Shown here: positions 10,498 to 20,813 of the stretch, piece by piece
How positions within the stretch are numbered: position 1 is the stretch's first letter
Layout: each line of letters starts with the position of its first letter
Assembly (NCBI GenBank): GCA_039881045.1
Contig: JAYWVB010000059.1
Span: 1 to 64,000 of the forward strand
Origin: Chaetomium olivaceum
Taxonomy: Eukaryota; Ascomycota; Sordariomycetes; Sordariales; Chaetomiaceae
Direction: 5' to 3'
DNA: 64,000 nt
The notes under the pieces: generated by a model
Database searches by the model: none
Told to the model about the DNA's origin: nothing
What the model saw: only the letters and a program-made list of their open reading frames with translations
Translations under genes and position numbers: made by a program

Positions 10498-12701
10498 ATG
10501 TACAGCAACCTCGAACAACGCTTCCGAGACGTCGTCGGCGATATCCATGACACCTTGATTGGCATTTCGCTGGACCCGCGCCTGATGCCGAACTCCGCAG
10601 GTTACCTCGACGTCGCCCAGCGGTCCGTCCGCTCGGGCGCGAGCACGCCTTCGTTGCGATCCCGCGATGGCACTGTTCCGCCCCATGCCCGGCTTGATGG
10701 GGGTGGGAATGTGAGGGTTGTTGTGAGAGTGCGCGCCTTTTTACCGCGGGGTAGGTTTTTTTCCTCTTCCTTCTGTTCCTCTGCTTTGCTGTGCTGCTCT
10801 GTTTTGCTATGCCTTGTCTTGTGTTAAACAATTGTGTTCTTGGGAAGAATTGCCATGGCTAACTCCAACAACCTCCAGAAATTCAACGCGATGCAGAATG
10901 CCTCATCCACATGGACCCCATCTCGCAGCAAACAACACTCCTCGTACCCAATGACCACGACCCGGCCAATGCGCGGGCGCGCGCCCGGAAAGTCTTGGAG
11001 GAGAAGTCTTTTACTTTTGACAACAGCTTCTGGAGCCATGACCCAGAAGACGAGCACTATGCGACACAAGAAGATGTCTACGATAGCTTGGGCGAGGAAT
11101 TCCTGGATCACAACTTCGAGGGGTACCACACGTGCATCTTTGCCTACGGCCAGACCGGCTCCGGCAAGTCTTACACCATGATGGGCACACCAGACCATCC
11201 GGGGTTGATACCACGGACATGCGAGGACCTGTTCGAGCGCATCGCGGCCGCCCAGGACGAAACGCCCAACATCAGCTACAACGTGCGCGTCTCCTACTTC
11301 GAGGTCTACAACGAGCACGTGCGCGACCTCCTCGTCCCCATCATACCACACCAACCCCCCTATTACCTCAAGATCCGCGAATCCCCCACCGAGGGACCCT
11401 ACGTCAAAGACCTCACCGAGGTCCCAGTGCGCAGCCTGCACGAGATCATCCGGTACATGCGCGTCGGCGACAACAACCGCACGACAGCCAGCACCAAGAT
11501 GAACGACACCAGTTCACGCAGCCACGCCGTCTTCACCATCATGCTCAAACAGATCCACCACGACCTCGACACCGACGAAACCACCGAGCGCTCCAGCCGC
11601 ATCCGCCTGGTCGACCTCGCGGGCTCCGAGCGCGCCAAGTCCACCGAGGCCACCGGCCAGCGCCTGCGCGAGGGCAGCAACATCAACAAGTCCCTAACCA
11701 CCCTCGGGCGTGTCATCGCCGCGCTCGCCGACCCCAAACAGCAGCGCCGACCGGGCACCTCCTCCCGCAAGGACACCTCCACCGTCGTGCCCTACCGCGA
11801 CAGCATCCTGACCTGGCTCCTCAAGGACTCGCTCGGCGGCAACTCCAAAACGGCCATGATCGCCTGCATCGCGCCCTCCGACTACGAGGAGACCCTCTCC
11901 ACGCTGCGCTACGCCGACCAGGCGAAACGCATCCGCACGCGCGCCGTCGTCAACCAGATCGACGCGGTCTCGGCCGCCGAGCGCGACGCCCAGATCCAGG
12001 CCATGGAGGCCGAGATCCGCGCGCTGCAGCTCGTGGTCGGCGACTCGCGCCGCCGCGAGAAGGACGCCCGCGAGGCCGAGGAGCAGCTCGACGAGTACCA
12101 GGCCCGCGTGCGCGGCCTGCAGCTGGCCATGGCCGAGCGGTCGCTGCTGGCCGAGGGCAAGATCCGCTCGCTGCAGACCGAGAACGAGGCGCTGCGGCTG
12201 CATCTGAAGCTGGCGTTGGAGAGCTTAAGGAATCCCATCCCGGAGATTCCCGTGCCGGTTGTTGTGGAGCCGGGTGTTAACGATGGTGCTGATGGCGATG
12301 ACAACAAGGAGAATGGTGAGCGTGGTGGGGGTGGTCGTCGTGGTGGTGGTGGCCGGGGAGATGCGCACGATCACGATAATGATGATGATGATGATGACGG
12401 GTATGCGTCTGGCTCTGGGGGGCCGGAGAATGATCATGATCGAGACGAAGAAGCGTCTGGGCGGGCAAGGAAAAGGCGAGGGCAAGAAGGGGAGGAAGAC
12501 GACGAGGAAGACGAGGAGGAGAAAGACGAAGAGGAGGCGGCGCGGTATGAGCGCAACGCGGACGACATGCATGAGCACATGAGCGGGCTGCTGAAGGATC
12601 TGGATATGTTCCGGCGCAAGATCGGGGACGACAAGACGCGGTTTCTGGATGAGCTCAGTCGGCGGAGGCCGTTGGGGACGCGGACGAATATCATTGTCTG
12701 A
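10498..12701 (+). CDS. Kinesin-3 family motor, short fungal form
   Basis: Two exons (10498-10750 and 10879-12701) give 691 residues. The intron (GTAGGT to CTCCAG, branch GGCTAAC) joins VVVRVRAFLPR to EIQRDAECLIHMDP, the canonical beta-1 strand of the motor. The motor shows the P-loop GQTGSGKS, switch I NDTSSRSHAVFTI, switch II VDLAGSE and the YRDSILTWLLKDSLGGN block, then neck and coiled coil up to about residue 460. The tail is low complexity: Gly/Arg-rich, then a run of Asp, then Glu/Asp-rich, ending about 45 residues after AARYERNADDM. There is no FHA, PH or long cargo tail, so it differs from Unc104/KIF1 types. It recalls the truncated mitochondrial kinesin-3 described in Neurospora (Nkin3), an assignment from memory. 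The start is uncertain because of the upstream acceptor-like site. Confidence 0.88.
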
Positions 12702-13564
12702 GCTCTGAGCTCTGAGCGGTGAAGGTGAAGCTTCGGTGGGGAGGTTGTTTTAATGAATATGATGGGGGGATGTGTGTGTTTTTGTGGTGTGTTTTGCGGG
12801 GGGTTAGGGAAGGGGGTGGTGATATTGCTATGGCGGTCTTTCTCTCTCCGGTATGTTTTGGTTTTTCTGATTTATTATGTTGTTTTTTCACGACACATCG
12901 GATGGGAGCGGAGGAGCTTTGTTACTGTACCGTTACTGCGCTGCTGCTGCATGGAGTTTGGGCGGTCGGGGTTGGTTATAGGATAAGGCAGGTTCACGTC
13001 AAGATGGATGATTAGGTTTTATGAGTAGATGGGTTTAGGAATACGAAACTGCTGTTAACGATATACGTTTTGAGTATCATTCGCATCGCATGTAACATGG
13101 TGAGGTCATTTGTTTAAGTAAGTTCATTGTATGCTTGTCTATCGCCCTGGGTGTTCTAATGCAATGCGCCTCCCATGTCGGTTCCGTTGCCCGTTTCTAT
13201 CTATGCCCATGCCCATGCCGTTGACTGGGCGTAAACCAGGAAGGAAAAGGAAGATGCCACAAAAGAAAGGACGTAGGTACTGTCTAGGGTATATCCTCCC
13301 TGACCCAATGCCAATGCCGCCAGCTCCATAGCAAACCGCCACCCGATCAGGTCCCGTGTTCCCTGTGTATTATGCAACGCCAGCTCCAAGTCAAAGCCGC
13401 AAGCGAAACGGTACTCAAGTAGCCCTCAAGTAGCCATCCATAACGCCTATTACATCCCTGCCAACCCCATTGTTGAGAATGTGTCCGCCAATACCATGAC
13501 AAATGAAAAGAAATGGCTGGGCAAGTCGAGGCATGCCCTGGTAATTAGTCGAGGTCGAGAGAGT
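12702..13564. other. Convergent 3' spacer
   Basis: About 860 bases between two convergent genes, T/G-rich on the plus strand near 12720-13130. It contains short CCCATG-type repeats near 13200-13320 but no convincing gene. Confidence 0.45.
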
Positions 13565-15061
13565 TCACTCCACTTCCTCAATCAGCGTCTTCCGCTCTAC
13601 CCGTCGCTCCCTTTGTACGACCTTGATCCTAGTCCGGCGGCTGGAAGCTGGGTCCGGCTCCTCGCTACTCTCGCGCGAGTTCGTCTCCGACGTCAGCACG
13701 GGGTGCCGCAGCATGATGATCCTATCGGGGGAGGTGGATCGCGATCCGTCAGGGCTGCGGCTGGGGACGCGAATTTTGGTGATCGGTACCCGGCCGCTGC
13801 TCGACGAAGAGGCGCTGGTGTTGCTGCCGCTGCTGGTCGGCCTGTCATCTGTAGCCACGGTGATGGAGTCCTTGTGGGCGGCGGCTTTGGGCATGTCGGG
13901 CAGGGACTCGAACGGGTCGTTCAAAACGGCATCCGGGTTCGGCCTGCTAACGAGCTTGCGCCGCTTCATGTCGAAGTGCCGGATCTTGGGGGTGGGGTAG
14001 CGGTACTGGAGGCGGATCTTGTTGGGTGGGCTGGTGGCCTCGGAGTCCTCGTCCTCTACCGACTCTGACGCCTTGCGCTTCCTGAGGTTGGCGTGCAGGC
14101 TGGCGGTTGTGGAGGTCGAGGCGTCGGTCTCGTCACCGCTGTCCTCGTCGGTGGCTTCCTGGCTGGTGTGTCGCGCACCCTCATGCTCGCTGCTGTCTTG
14201 CTGGGTTGTGCCCACAGGCTTGACGGCTAGGTCGCCGGGGAGGATGATACGCTTCTGATGTCTCCGTTTCTGGGCCTCCACCAAGCCAGAATACAAGTTC
14301 ATCTCGACGTGCTGCTGGTTCGCAGCCTCGTCATCGTCAAGTTCGAAGCGGACAGCGTCTGGGTTGGTGGCCAGCGCTGTCTCAGTCTCGAGGTTGGCCC
14401 GCGCCAGTTGGCCGAGGAACTCGGGCAGCGTGCTCATCAAGCCCGAGCCGCGAAGCATGGAAGCGTCGACCCGCATCGTCGGCTTGGTGGCGGGCGCAGT
14501 GTGGCGGTTTGGGAGATCGATAATCCGGTCGATCTCGGCATCCGAGGCAAGAGTGGGCTCGGCAAACTCTGGGAAGGTCTCGGAGTTCATCGCTTTCCGC
14601 TCAGCGCGGCGGAGCTCTCGAGGGCTGGCGCCCTCAGGCTCGGGAGAGGAAGGCGGGGACATAATCTTTGGTACCAGTCGAAGATGGGCTGCAAATATGT
14701 TAGTGAGGGGCCAAGCTTGTAGGTGAAAATAATGCATACGCTCGACGTTCAAGTTAAAGAGGTTGGGAAAGGTTCGCAAAAGGGCAGTTGGCCTCTTCGC
14801 GGCGTATGGGTAGCCTTTAAAGTACCGTTCCGCCCAGAGTCTGGCCTTGGTTGTTAGCGACGAAATGGGCACACTGCCGCCGTCGCTATTGAAGTATTCG
14901 AGGGCGATGTCAAGCCCCAACCGGAGCATGGCCAAATCGCCCGTTTTCGAGCGAGGAGGCTGCACCGACTGAACCGCCTTGACGGTGGTAAGGGACTTGA
15001 CAGGCGCCCCCGTCGCGAAGAACCCTCTGTCCTTCACCACGATCCTGACTTGGGGAGCCAT
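13565..15061 (-). CDS. Conserved-looking protein of unknown function
   Basis: Two exons: 15061-14740 and 14688-13565, giving 481 residues. The intron (GTATGC donor, CACTAAC branch, TTTGCAG acceptor) joins in frame. The start MAPQVRIVVKDRGFF was chosen over an upstream in-frame Met because the leader there is Ser/Phe-rich and resembles translated 5' UTR. Residues 1-110 look folded (KTGDLAMLRLGLDIALEYF, LWAERYFKGYPYAAKRPTAL, LRTFPNLFNLN). The rest is largely disordered and charged, with acidic and Ser-rich stretches, an RKRKASESVEDEDSEA segment resembling a nuclear signal next to acid, and a basic C-terminus (TRIKVVQRERRVERKTLIEE). A nuclear role is a guess. I do not recognise the family. Confidence 0.72.
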   Translation of the reverse strand: MAPQVRIVVKDRGFFATGAPVKSLTTVKAVQSVQPPRSKTGDLAMLRLGLDIALEYFNSDGGSVPISSLTTKARLWAERYFKGYPYAAKRPTALLRTFPNLFNLNVERMHYFHLQAWPLTNIFAAHLRLVPKIMSPPSSPEPEGASPRELRRAERKAMNSETFPEFAEPTLASDAEIDRIIDLPNRHTAPATKPTMRVDASMLRGSGLMSTLPEFLGQLARANLETETALATNPDAVRFELDDDEAANQQHVEMNLYSGLVEAQKRRHQKRIILPGDLAVKPVGTTQQDSSEHEGARHTSQEATDEDSGDETDASTSTTASLHANLRKRKASESVEDEDSEATSPPNKIRLQYRYPTPKIRHFDMKRRKLVSRPNPDAVLNDPFESLPDMPKAAAHKDSITVATDDRPTSSGSNTSASSSSSGRVPITKIRVPSRSPDGSRSTSPDRIIMLRHPVLTSETNSRESSEEPDPASSRRTRIKVVQRERRVERKTLIEEVE

Positions 15062-17690
15062 GGCGGAAGGAAGGTGGCCAAGAGTGAGATGTAGAATGGG
15101 GGAAGGGAGAATGGGAAACGATGAATTCCCCGAAGAGAAGAGAAGAGCGTTGGAAAGGGCTGTGAAGTTTGACGAACGGAGAAAGGAGTCCGAAGCGTCG
15201 ATTGAACAGACGGAGGGGATATATGGGAAAGTCGAGCGATGCGCCCGGGGAACTATAGGAAGAAGAGAGCCAGTAAAGGTCAAGGCATACCTAAAGTAGC
15301 GTCGTTATTGTCCACGTGCGAACAATGACGTTTGGAGCTCGAATAGCGTTGACCGAGGGGAAGAATAAACGTCGTGGTGCCCAATGCCAGCTGGCAGGTG
15401 ATCTGGTGGTCGAGGGGTGAAGGTTGCAAGGCGAGGCGAGGCGGAGAGCGACGTGGTGGTCTTGCGTGGCCCAGATTGTGGGAGCTGCAGGTCGCGCGTT
15501 GAGGGTCGAGGAAAGGTAGAAAAAATTGACCAAACGAGATAGAGGTTGGCTCGCGTTTTGATGGAAAAACGAACCAAAACAGTTTTACTGTTCTGTCATG
15601 CACTCGTGGGGCAGAGAAAATACTGACCGAGTGGATGATGGGAGATTGATCGAGATTGAAGGCAGATTGACCTCTGGAGACGAAAGCTCTGTCTGAAAAG
15701 AGACTGCAAGTGCTGTACCTAACGAGAGAACTGTAACGAAGCTAGGTCCAGCAGCTGGCCAACTTCAGATGAACCTGGAAACCCCGCCCCCACTTTGTAA
15801 AAATAAGGTCACGGTTAGGTCAGGTGTGTGTTTGGCATGTCTCGCACTTGGATAATTCGTTTCCCTGTATTTCCGGGCAACTTGCTCTCTAGTCGGCCAC
15901 CTTTTGCTACCTTGATTGATTCAGCGTAGGGCTCGAAGGTGGTCGGCGTGACCCACTATGTCAGGCACTTGCATCTCGGCCGGCAAAGCCCCACTCGGTC
16001 AGCTCAAGTGCCAAGAGCCGCTTCCGTATCTCCCCAGCTTTGATTCTTGCCCGTCACTTGCGTGCCTGCCCGCGCTTGCGAAATCACAGCCCCGGGCGTT
16101 GCCTGTTGGAGCAAATCAAATGGAAAAGATCCAAAGGCGAAAAAAAAAATAAACAGAAAAATAAAAGCCCAACAATGCGAGTCATCGACAAGCCAACAAA
16201 GGTTGACACGAAACTCTGATGGAACCCTGGAAGGATCACGGGCAAGGCACAGGGCAGCCCGACCCGGCCCGAGGCCGATAATCCACAAGCGCATGGGACC
16301 TTTATTCTTCGCCCCGTGCATAACGCCATCGCTGGCAAATCTACTGTACAGTACATGATTTCAGCCAACTTGGAGCCTCAACCTCTGGTAGAGGGCCAAA
16401 CCACGTCACAACAAGCACAAAGAAACAGTCCTCGCGACAACAAGAAGTGGCGTCGCCAAGCCACCCCCGCTGTGTCACTCCCATGTCTGCCCCTTTGTGA
16501 ACTTGAACTGTGTAATCTGTACGTTCGCTGTCGAGATGCAATGCCGCCATTGTGCATGGCGGGCGGGATGCCGAGCGACCCGAGCCTGACGTGGTGGGTA
16601 CGAGAGCTGCAAGGAGCAGAGCAAACGGAGAAACAACACACCAACAAGCGATGGGAGGGGTCTGGGGGGGTTCTGATGAGAGACTCTCTGCTGGCAGTTC
16701 GCCCCACAGCGCCTCACTCAGCTGCCGGCCTCAGTTGAAACACACAACGCTGCCCCACCATGCCCGTTTTGCCGTTTCAGCTTGGGGTCCGACAGGGGAA
16801 CAAGCCCACTGACAGGCGGGGGATTGCTCCACGTCCCCCGGTCTTGGGATTCCCATTCTCATTCTCAATCAACCACTGGCACTGACCGTCATGCACTAGG
16901 GTAGGTCGATTGTCTCGGTCGTCACCCAACCACCCCGTCGCTTCTTATTCTGTAGCAATTGACGGCTTCGTATTGTTGTCTCTCTTCTTTGTGTGTGACG
17001 GCCGTGATCCCAGGGCAGCAGACCGCCGAACACACCTGACCGCCCGGGGCGGCAACCTGGAAGGAGGTCAATTACCAAGTTGGGTCGTTCCCCCACGCGC
17101 CCACCACCACACCTTGGCCCTGCCCTGCCCCTCGTTTCCCTTGTCTTTCCTCAAGCACTGCACCTGACAGGAGTCGACGTTCCATCGCAGCGTCACAACC
17201 CCTGACTTGGCCAAAACGACAACCTACCGAGACGAAGCACCTTCGCTTCGGACGCGATACGATACAGCATATGATTTTGGCAAACACTTGCTAGGCCGAC
17301 CAGTTCAAAATAACTATTTTATTATCTCCTTGGAGTTGTTTGCGGCTCTGCGTCGTCGTCCCATCTTTTTACCCATCAGTTGAAACAAACCGGGAACAAG
17401 ACCGACCATCATTAACCCCGCCGCAGTCAACGCAGGCCAACGTTACTCTCACCCACAAGGCCGCTGACGGACAAACTCCCGTGACGTGTGTCTTCCGCGT
17501 CCGTTCCACCCGTGCCTCAGCCTCAACCGAGTAGCTACATCTCGGTAGATATTCTACCCCGAATCTGCTCTCCCATCCGCTCTCTACCCCTCCATCCCTT
17601 CCTCCAGGAGCAGCAGCGCAGCAGGGCCGCCACCTCCCCAACCCCCACCAACGACAAGACAAAGAAACCCCATCCCTCGCCGCCGCCACC
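15062..17690. other. Long divergent intergenic region
   Basis: About 2.6 kb lie between the divergently transcribed unknown gene and the eIF4E-like gene. None of the short frames shows a recognisable domain. The last 300 bases are C/T/A-rich and end in GCCGCCACC before the ATG, typical of a leader. Near 16140-16165 there is an A-rich stretch. Confidence 0.45.
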
Positions 17691-18621
17691 ATGTCGATGC
17701 GCCCTTCCCTCTTCACGCGCGGCCTCTCGGGGCTGTCGCAGTCGTCCGACCCCAACTCGCCCATGAGCAGCGTTTCCTCCCCCGCCGAGCAGCGCAACGA
17801 CGCCAAGCACAACTTCCTCAAGGCGATGCGCCCGCTACCCACCCAACACTACTGGAACGTGTGGTTCGACCGGCAGCAAAGCAAAGACCAGCAGCAGCAG
17901 CAACAACAACAACACAACAGGTGACAACAACAATGGGGACTATCATGCGGAGCTGGAGCAGCTGGGGGCGCCGATCGAGAGCGTGCAGGACTTTTGGCGG
18001 TACAACAACAACACGCCGGTGGACCAGATCAAGATGCGCGAGAGCATTTATCTGTTCAAGGCCGGCTTCAAGCCCATCTGGGAGGACCGCCGCAACGTGC
18101 TGGGCGGCAGCTGGACCTTCCGCGTGCCCAAGAGCAACGGGCCGGACGTGTGGAACCGCGTGCAGCTGCTGGCGATCGGGGAGAAGCTGCAGAGCGTGTT
18201 GGAAGAGGGTATGTGTCATCTCTTGGGCGATTATCCTAGTGTATGTATGCTGGTTACTAACCTCGGGTGATGTACAGGCGACCAGATCTGCGGCGTCGGC
18301 CTCTCGGTCCGCTTCAACTCGCACCTCATCTCCATCTGGCACCGCGACGCGTCTCGCAAGGCATCCATCGACGCCATCGTGCAGTGCGTGCTCGAGGAGC
18401 TGCCCGCCGAGCTCCGCCCCAAGCCGGACAACTACTTTTACAAGAAGCACTCGGATCACGCCGGGTTCAAGGTGCCGCCCGAGCTGCAGGTCGTGATTGA
18501 CTCGCAGCGCGCGCGGGAGGCCGCGGCCGCGGCCAAGGCGGCACAGGAGTCGACGGCAGCTGGTGCTAAGCAGGGGCAAGCGCCTGAGATTGTCGAGGTG
18601 CCGCCTACGGAAGGCCAATGA
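17691..18621 (+). CDS. eIF4E-family cap-binding protein (frame broken in a CAG/CAA tract)
   Basis: Exon 1 is 17691-18208 and exon 2 is 18278-18621, about 286 residues. The start has a strong context (GCCGCCACCATG). Conserved eIF4E landmarks are HYWNVWFD, ESVQDFWRYNNN, KAGFKPIWED, GGSWTFRVPK, VWNRVQLLAIG, GVGLSVRFNSHLISIWHRD and a final DNYFYKKHSDH. The pattern resembles class II (4EHP/nCBP-like) members rather than the main eIF4E. Such proteins bind mRNA caps and modulate translation. The N-terminal frame ends at TGA 17922-17924, just after a CAG/CAA run, while the conserved remainder starts one base later (DNNNGDYHAELEQL). The phase of the next intron requires exactly one base fewer (or two more) in exon 1. 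This is therefore an indel in or next to the repeat, not an intron. Error is likelier than true loss. Confidence 0.85.
17889..17920 (+). repeat. CAG/CAA trinucleotide tract coding polyGln
   Basis: Four CAG units are followed by CAA units and ACAACAG inside the eIF4E-like gene. The coding frame shifts at this point, making slippage or miscounting of the repeat the simplest explanation. Confidence 0.8.
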
Positions 18622-19180
18622 GTGAGTGTGGGAGAGTAAGCCATTTCATTGATTGCAAGGAGCGTGTCTTGTTCAACAACCTCAGCCATGTATCGGATCC
18701 GGAAAATATGGTCTGCATATGGCGGCGTTGCGTTGCATCTCGACGGCGATAACGCCGCGGTGGATATGTCCACTTTGCTGCAGAGAACAGTTTTATATAA
18801 CTAGGGACCATCCCGTTCTCTCATGCGTTCTGGTTTTAGCAGAAATGTGCGCGTGCTCCTGTTGTAGAGTTGTCTGTGAGGTACTCGTCCATTGAGATTG
18901 GTTAAGAGGAGTCACCTCGCCGGTATTCCATCCGCTTGAGAGTATATCTCCATGGTCTTATTGTGCCATTGTCTTGCAGTCAGCTACCCCTTCATCTGCA
19001 AGGGCATCATCACCCGACAGCCCGTAGGTTGTCCTTGGCTTCCTCCTCCAGGTTGCCGTCCCCAGTATATGCCCACCATTGATCTCCACGGGGCGTACCT
19101 AGTTTCCTAGCCGCGGCGCGTTATTGAATCATTCACTCGCTTCCATTATATCCCCTCATCACCCATCATCACCACCCTCG
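18622..19180. other. Convergent 3' spacer
   Basis: About 560 bases between the convergent eIF4E-like and EF-hand genes. It should hold both 3' UTRs. Nothing else was recognised. Confidence 0.45.
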
Positions 19181-19975
19181 TCACCGCCAAACCCCCGCCC
19201 TCCTCAACACCCCATCAAACTCCTCCTTCCTTACCCCCCTCCCCACCCCAGCACCACCATTCGCCTCCAGAATCATATCCCTCAACAACTCATCCGTAAC
19301 CACCAACCCATCCCCCTTCCCCTTCCCGCCCTCCCTCCCCTCCCTCCCCTGCTGCCCCTTCGCATCCAGCCTTAACAACGCCGCCACCCTCCTCAAATCC
19401 CCCAACGTAATCACCTCCGCCTCCTCCCCCCCACCCTCACCGCTACCCTGCCCCCCGCGATCCGTAAACAACCGATACGCCTCATCCAACTCTGCCCTAT
19501 GCCCTTCCCCCTCATTCTCCTCCTCCGCCGCCGCGCGTCTAAACCGCCTCACCTCCATCTGCAGCGCGCACACGCACAAAGGCCTCGTACGTCGCGAACC
19601 CTTCGTCGTCCGGGTCCAGCACCGCCGTGAGCTCGGCGAGCTGCGCGGGCGACTGCGGCGGGATGCCTAGGGCGATGAGCGCGCGCCGCACGTCGGCGGT
19701 GGGGATCACGCCTTGGGCTTCGCCGTCGTAGGGCTCGGAGAAGAGCGTGAAGGCCTCGTGGATCTCGGATTCTTGCAGCGCGGTGAGGTTGTGCGCTTTG
19801 GCGAGCTTCGAGGGGCGCGGGGTGGATGTCGATGATGGGGTTGGTTTGGGCGTGGTGGAGGTGGAGGGTGGTGGGCGGCGTCGGGGTGGCTGTTGAGATG
19901 GGGGAGGGTGGGTGGTTAGTGGGATTTGTTGTGGGATGGTTTTGGGTGTGGAGGGTGGGAAGGGAGGCTTACCAT
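19181..19975 (-). CDS. Centrin/calmodulin-like EF-hand protein, degenerate loops
   Basis: Exon 1 is only the ATG (19975-19973), followed at once by a GTAAGC donor. Exon 2 is 19889-19181. The intron has a CACTAACC branch and a CAACAG acceptor. After a Pro/Thr/Ser-rich leader, NLTALQESEIHEAFTLF and ALIALGIPPQSPAQLAELTAVLD give the helix pattern of a centrin-type EF-hand pair. A second pair follows (AELDEAYRLF, DLRRVAALLRLD, LLRDMILEANGG). The loops lack the usual DxDxDG spacing, so calcium binding is doubtful. The frame breaks at about 19580-19595: YEAFV is followed by VCALQMEVRRF one base out. Total exon length also has one base too many. About 236 residues if corrected. I do not know the specific role. 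Confidence 0.7.
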
Positions 19976-20813
19976 TGTGGTTATTTGTTAATGTGAACGT
20001 TAAGACTGATTTCAGTATCTTGCGATGCGATGCGACGGCGCGCAAGTGGGGATCGCGGCAACCCGCTCTGGTCGAGTGAATGGAGGTGGAGTTGATCTCC
20101 CGAGGTGGGGCCGTCATCGCCAAGTGGGCGCCTGGCCACGTGAGAATCGAGTTTAAATATCGGTCCCGCTGCGTTGAAATTTTCCTCTTTCTCCCACAAA
20201 CTTTGACGAACTCAAAAATGCTGCAAATTGTGCCGGAATCTGTCTTGACCAAGCCGCTTTCTCTATCCCTTGCTGCCATACTCGGAAACAAGTTGGCAGG
20301 CGATTTTTACACAGAAGCGCATACATGGTAGGTCGGTAGGCAGATACCGGTGGCATTGTGTTCTGTGTTCTGTGTTCCAAGTTTGTGTGCCTTCCCACGG
20401 TACGAGACATTCAGTGTCGACCGCTTCAAAATTTGCTAGAGCTTGCCGCCTCCATTTTATCCCAGGGCGAGCAAGTGTGGACAGTGAAGCAATATTAAAA
20501 ACCCCGTGCCTCTTCTGAGACGCGTCCGCGAGTTCACTGCGCCTAGATCCTGTCGGATTCGGGCGGTATGGGCTCGTGGAGACATTTCCACATACAACAA
20601 GCCTGTGATGTATTGGGAGCGTGACCACTCTGAATGTGCCAAATGTATCGATTCATAACTACAGCGAAGTCTGTCATTCCTCCATGACATGGTTCGCGGC
20701 TGTTTTTACAAGTTGAGCTTCTCTACAACCACCTCCCTGATCACAACCCAAAATTCTTGATCAACCTCGTGTCCAGGATTCGGGCACTTTGTGAGCAGGC
20801 CCGGGACAGCCAC
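19976..20813. other. Promoter of EF-hand gene and 3' flank of glyoxalase II
   Basis: About 840 bases. Next to the glyoxalase stop it includes a possible extra 3' exon (20736-20706) for that gene. The rest has no recognisable coding sequence. Confidence 0.4.

Noticed and set aside
11132..12280. 382-codon Arg/His-rich frame inside the kinesin
   Set aside because: Out-of-frame shadow. The kinesin motor motifs are all in the other frame.
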